Source of the DNA: Nitrospinota bacterium
GTDB taxonomy: Bacteria > UBA8248 > JACPRG01
Reading direction: 5' to 3'
NCBI GenBank assembly: GCA_030740135.1
Contig: JASLXW010000114.1
Location: 1-9,952, forward strand
DNA length: 9,952 bases
The notes under the pieces are model-generated. The model was not told the origin of the DNA and did not search any database. It saw only the letters and a list, made by a program, of their open reading frames with translations. Positions 7,160 through 9,952 of this stretch are shown here, in pieces (the first letter of the stretch is position 1; each line of letters begins with the position of its first letter). The position numbers were made by a program, and so were the translations under genes.

Positions 7160-7177
7160 CCGGGCCGTTGAGCCCGG
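7160..7177. promoter_or_regulatory. Hairpin in the leader of enamidase copy B
   Basis: A perfect 6-bp GC stem (CCGGGC at 7160-7165, GCCCGG at 7172-7177) encloses a 6-base loop. On the minus strand it ends about 8 bases before the AAGGAGGA ribosome site of copy B. It could influence mRNA stability or ribosome access; it has no U-tract and is not a terminator. It could also be chance in GC-rich DNA. Confidence 0.3.
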
Positions 7178-7190
7178 GTCCTTTCAAGGG

Positions 7191-7220
7191 TTGACAATGA
7201 ATCGGCGGCTCCATTAGTGT
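7191..7220 (+). promoter_or_regulatory. Candidate promoter for the molybdenum hydroxylase genes
   Basis: A perfect TTGACA (7191-7196) is followed after 17 or 18 bases by TTAGTG or TAGTGT, a poor -10 match. The -10 area overlaps the palindrome at 7216-7225, which would suit a repressed or activator-dependent promoter. It would leave a leader of about 160 bases before the FAD-subunit ATG at 7390. Confidence 0.4.
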
Positions 7221-7225
7221 ACACT
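7216..7225. promoter_or_regulatory. Palindromic operator candidate in the divergent promoter region
   Basis: AGTGTACACT is a perfect 10-base palindrome in the short A/T-richer part of the divergent intergenic region, where the promoters of both transcription units should lie. Short palindromes with a TGTACA core are common for dimeric regulators such as GntR- and TetR-type proteins, but the regulator is not in the window. No second copy was noticed elsewhere in the window. Confidence 0.35.
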
Positions 7226-7389
7226 GTGTTGCAAACCAAAAAAACCCGTTCCCGGAAGGCGTTGGCGGATTTCTGGATATAGACGCCCTTGTCCGTCCCG
7301 GGAAGGGATGGGGCGTCCGCGCGGCGGGCGCCGCCGGCGGCTGAAACACGGCCTGCCTCTTGCCGTCCGACGGAAGGCGGAGAAGTTCC

Positions 7390-8250
7390 ATGTGGCGACA
7401 ATTTGAATACCATGAGCCCGCCACTGTAGAAGAGACCTGCGACCTCCTGGCCCGGCACGGGGACGAATCCCTGATCCTCGCGGGCGGAACGGCGCTGTTG
7501 AAGCTCATGAAGCTCCGCATCGCCCGCCCGGCCGTCCTACTGAACGTCAAGAAGATCCCCGGCCTGGACTACATCGAGAACTCGAACGGCGGGGCGTTGC
7601 GCATCGGCGGCCTCGCCGTCTACCGGAATCTGGCGAGGGGCGATCACGGCCGTGAATACCTGGCGCACGTCGCGAGCGACGTCGGATCCGTCCAGGTGCG
7701 GAACATCGCGACGGTCGCGGGCGCGCTCTGCCTGGCCGAGCCGTCCTCGGACATCGGCCCGGTCCTGATGACCCTGGACGCCGAGGTCGAGCTGACCTCC
7801 AAATCGGGAAAACGGGCCGTTCCCATCAACGACTTCTTCCAAGACGCCTTCGAGACCCGGAGAGAGCCGGAAGAGATGATGACGGAGATCCGGGTGCCCC
7901 CCCTCCCGGAGGGGGCCGGCTGGGACTACCAGAAGTTCTGCCTGCGGCGCGGGTTCGACATCGCCGTCGTGGGGGTCGCGGCGGTGGTGGAGCGGGACGG
8001 CGACACCGTCCGATCCGCCCGGATCGCCGTCGGGGCCGCGCGGCCGACGCCCTTCCGGCATCCCGAAACGGAAGCCCTGCTCTCCGGCCGGACCTTCTCC
8101 GAGGACCTGTGCCGGGCGGCGGCCGAAAAGGTGACGGACGGACTGGACGGGATCACCGACGTCCGCGCCTCCGGCAAGTATCGCGTTCACCTGACCCGGG
8201 TCCTCGTCCGGCGCGCCCTTGAGGCGGCCTTCCAGCGCGCCTCGGGCTGA
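7390..8250 (+). CDS. Molybdenum hydroxylase, FAD-binding medium subunit (CoxM/XdhB-like)
   Basis: The 286-residue product is the FAD subunit of a three-part xanthine dehydrogenase-family enzyme. It passes electrons from the [2Fe-2S] subunit to an external acceptor. Seen: LILAGGTALLKLMK (28-41), the first FAD pyrophosphate-binding loop of the PCMH-type fold; IPGLDYI (56-62); RIGGLAVY (71-78); and the second FAD loop VRNIATVAGALCLAEPSSDIG (from 103), followed by VLMTLDAEVEL. The C-terminal half (about 180-283) matches the CO dehydrogenase flavoprotein C-terminal domain. Length is normal (usually 270-300). ATG 7390 is chosen because of the GGCGGAGAAG just upstream; an upstream in-frame TTG at 7360 would add 10 unlikely residues. 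The next gene starts 13 bp after its stop, so the two are cotranscribed. Family very likely; the electron acceptor is unknown. Confidence 0.9.
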   Translation: MWRQFEYHEPATVEETCDLLARHGDESLILAGGTALLKLMKLRIARPAVLLNVKKIPGLDYIENSNGGALRIGGLAVYRNLARGDHGREYLAHVASDVGSVQVRNIATVAGALCLAEPSSDIGPVLMTLDAEVELTSKSGKRAVPINDFFQDAFETRREPEEMMTEIRVPPLPEGAGWDYQKFCLRRGFDIAVVGVAAVVERDGDTVRSARIAVGAARPTPFRHPETEALLSGRTFSEDLCRAAAEKVTDGLDGITDVRASGKYRVHLTRVLVRRALEAAFQRASG

Positions 8251-8263
8251 TTTCGGAGGAGCC

Positions 8264-8746
8264 ATGCGCAAAGACATCGAGATCACGGTCAACGGAGAGG
8301 TCCAGGAACTCAACGTCCCGGTCCACACCACGCTGCTTCACGTCCTGCGCTACGACCTCGGTCTCACCGGCACGAAAGAGGGCTGCGGCCAGCACGAGTG
8401 CGGGGCCTGCACGGTCCACCTGGACGGCCTGCCCGTCTGCTCGTGCTCGATCCTCGCCATGGACGCCGACGGAAGGAGCGTGACGACCATCGAGGGCCTC
8501 GTTCAGGACGGCAAGCTGCACCCGCTTCAGGAGACCTTCGTGAAATACGGGGCCATCCAGTGCGGCTACTGCTCGCCCGGCCAGATCATGTGCGGCGCGG
8601 CCCTGCTGAACGAAAACCCCAGCCCCACCGACGCCGAAGTCCGCCTGTGGATGTGCGGCAACCTGTGCCGCTGCACCGGATACCAGAAAATCCGAGAGGC
8701 CGTCCACGAGGCCGGCAAGATCCTCTCGGGAGGCGGACCGGCATGA
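8264..8746 (+). CDS. Molybdenum hydroxylase, [2Fe-2S] small subunit (CoxS/XdhC-type iron-sulfur)
   Basis: The 160-residue product carries two [2Fe-2S] clusters that link the Mo site to FAD. The plant-ferredoxin-type cluster is ligated by C41, C46, C49 and C61 ([11 protein letters not shown], then PVCSC). The second, in the four-helix domain, is ligated by C100 and C103 (QCGYCSPGQ) and by C135 and C137 ([10 protein letters not shown]). All eight ligands are present and length is typical. A ninth nearby cysteine, C131, stands where many relatives have Ser or Gly before GNLCRC. The start ATG has GGAGGA a few bases upstream. The gene lies 13 bp after the FAD-subunit gene and its stop overlaps the next start (ATGA at 8743-8746), the normal sign of translational coupling for complex subunits. 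Confidence 0.95.
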   Translation: MRKDIEITVNGEVQELNVPVHTTLLHVLRYDLGLTGTKEGCGQHECGACTVHLDGLPVCSCSILAMDADGRSVTTIEGLVQDGKLHPLQETFVKYGAIQCGYCSPGQIMCGAALLNENPSPTDAEVRLWMCGNLCRCTGYQKIREAVHEAGKILSGGGPA

Positions 8747-9952
8747 GCGAATTCTCCGTCATCGGCACGCGGGCCTCCAACATCGAGGCCGCCGAGAAAT
8801 CGCGGGGCGGCGGGCGGTACGTCTCGGACCTGATCCTCCCCGGCATGCTCTGGGGAAAGATCCTCCACAGCCCTTTTCCCCACGCGAAGATCCTGAGCAT
8901 CGACGCCTCCCGCGCGGAAGCGCTGCGCGGCGTCCGGGCGGTCGTCACCGCGGCGGACACCCTCAAGAGGACCTACGGCTGCATCCAGCCCGACGAACAC
9001 ATCCTGGCGCTGGACAAGGTCCGGTTCGCGGGAGATGAAGTCGCGGCCGTGGCCTCGGCCGACCCCGACACGGCGGAAGAGGCCCTGGAGCTCATCCACG
9101 TCGAGTACGAGCCCCTGCCCACCTACGGGAACATGGAACAAGCCCTGGCGGCCGGGGAGGCCGGGGGCGCGCCCATCCACGAGGACAAGCCCGACAACAT
9201 CGCCTACAACCTGAACCTCACCCGGGGGGACGTGGACGCGGCCATGGCCGCGGCGGACGTGATCATCGAGAACGAGGTCCGCACCTCCCTGGTTCACCAG
9301 GCCTACATGGAGCCCATCGCCGCCGTGGCCGACTGGGCGCCGGGCGGCAGGCTCACCCTCCACGCCTCGGTCCAGCACCCCGGGATAGTCCGCTTCGTCT
9401 ACGGGCCGGCCCTGGGCATCGACCCGGCCGACATCCGGATCATCCAATCCTTCATCGGCGGCGCCTTCGGCTCCAAGTTCGAGCACAGCGTCCACCTCAT
9501 CGCCGCCCTGCTCTCCCGCAAGGCGGGCAGGCCCGTCCGCCTCGTCTATACGCGGGAAGAAGAGTTCCTGGCCGCGCGCCCCCGCCTGCCCATGAACCTT
9601 TCCGTGCGCCTGTGCGGGATGAAGGACGGGACGATCACGGCCAAGGCCATGGACTTCATCGCCGACAACGGGGCCTACAGCGACTACGGCGTCGCCATCG
9701 CCGGAACCACCGCCTACCGGATGGACCAGTGCTACCGCGTCCCGAACCTCCGCTCCAACCTCCGGCTCGTCTACACCAACCGCGCCGCGACCGGGGCCTA
9801 CCGGGGATTCGGCAACCCGCAGGGAAACCTGGCCTTGGACACCTCGATCGACATGTTCGCCGAGGAGATCGGCCTGGACCCGGCCGAGGTGAGGCTGAAG
9901 AACATCGTCCGGACGGGCGACGTGACCTCTTTCGGCTGGAAGATGAACAGCG
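8743..9952 (+). CDS. Molybdenum hydroxylase, Mo-cofactor large subunit (CoxL/XdhA-like), runs off right edge
   Basis: Partial: 403 codons are present and the frame is open at the window end; full family members have about 750-800 residues. It is the catalytic subunit that hydroxylates the substrate at a carbon using water-derived oxygen. Seen: RGGGRYVSDLILPGML (21-36), the a/b hammerhead entry; FAGDEVAAVA (95-104); HQAYMEPIAAVA (185-196); SVQHPGIVR (209-217); GGAFGSKFEHS (239-249), equivalent to GGGFGGKE of xanthine dehydrogenases; and AYRGFGNPQG (352-361), whose R354 corresponds to the substrate-side arginine of bovine xanthine oxidase. The presumed counterpart of the xanthine-binding glutamate is F246, so xanthine is an unlikely substrate. 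The start ATG overlaps the stop of the [2Fe-2S] gene. In E. barkeri nicotinate dehydrogenase the Mo subunit is split in two; whether this one is full length cannot be seen. Confidence 0.92.
   Translation, partial: MSEFSVIGTRASNIEAAEKSRGGGRYVSDLILPGMLWGKILHSPFPHAKILSIDASRAEALRGVRAVVTAADTLKRTYGCIQPDEHILALDKVRFAGDEVAAVASADPDTAEEALELIHVEYEPLPTYGNMEQALAAGEAGGAPIHEDKPDNIAYNLNLTRGDVDAAMAAADVIIENEVRTSLVHQAYMEPIAAVADWAPGGRLTLHASVQHPGIVRFVYGPALGIDPADIRIIQSFIGGAFGSKFEHSVHLIAALLSRKAGRPVRLVYTREEEFLAARPRLPMNLSVRLCGMKDGTITAKAMDFIADNGAYSDYGVAIAGTTAYRMDQCYRVPNLRSNLRLVYTNRAATGAYRGFGNPQGNLALDTSIDMFAEEIGLDPAEVRLKNIVRTGDVTSFGWKMNS

Noticed and set aside
5800..7458. The 553-codon upstream extension of enamidase copy A through copy B and into the divergent region
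   Set aside because: It is an alternative frame of copy B with Gly/Arg-rich nonsense composition. Copy A has its own ATG with a strong ribosome site at 5799 and aligns with copy B from that residue.

Overview
The window is high-GC bacterial DNA, very G/C-rich at third codon positions. It holds nine protein-coding genes, all recognisable to family, and no RNA genes, insertion sequences or CRISPR arrays that I can see. The lineage cannot be fixed from sequence alone. The gene style and the set of enzymes (Lon-like AAA_32 protease, xanthine-dehydrogenase-type hydroxylase, enamidase-type amidohydrolases) fit an anaerobic or facultative Desulfobacterota-like or similar environmental bacterium; this is a guess.

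Layout. A divergent promoter region at about 7137-7389 separates two transcription units. Rightward are three tightly packed genes for a molybdenum hydroxylase of the xanthine dehydrogenase / CO dehydrogenase family: FAD subunit (7390-8250), [2Fe-2S] subunit (8264-8746) and Mo-cofactor subunit (8743 to beyond the window end). Leftward is a same-strand run of two tandem enamidase-like amidohydrolases (5928-7136 and 4579-5799, about 74% identical to each other), an ATZ/TRZ-type amidohydrolase (3145-4527), an arginine-deiminase-like pentein hydrolase (1893-2963) and a luciferase-like flavin oxidoreductase (816-1850). After roughly 400 bp of apparently non-coding DNA with terminator-like hairpins comes the 5' part of a Lon-like ATP-dependent protease gene, which runs off the left edge and is probably unrelated.

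How the genes may work together. A Mo hydroxylase beside enamidase homologues recalls the anaerobic nicotinate pathway of Eubacterium barkeri, where nicotinate dehydrogenase hydroxylates the ring and, after ring reduction, enamidase opens the reduced lactam ring and releases ammonia. Here the same two enzyme types sit with three further enzymes, two of which belong to C-N bond-hydrolysing superfamilies. The simplest reading is a catabolic cluster for a nitrogen heterocycle or related C-N compound: hydroxylate the ring, open it hydrolytically, then remove further nitrogen. The substrate is not determined. No 6-hydroxynicotinate reductase is visible, the enamidase is duplicated, and the pentein and Mo subunits depart from the best-known family members at presumed substrate-binding positions. 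The pathway is therefore probably not plain nicotinate fermentation, and this is the part of the window most likely to be undescribed.
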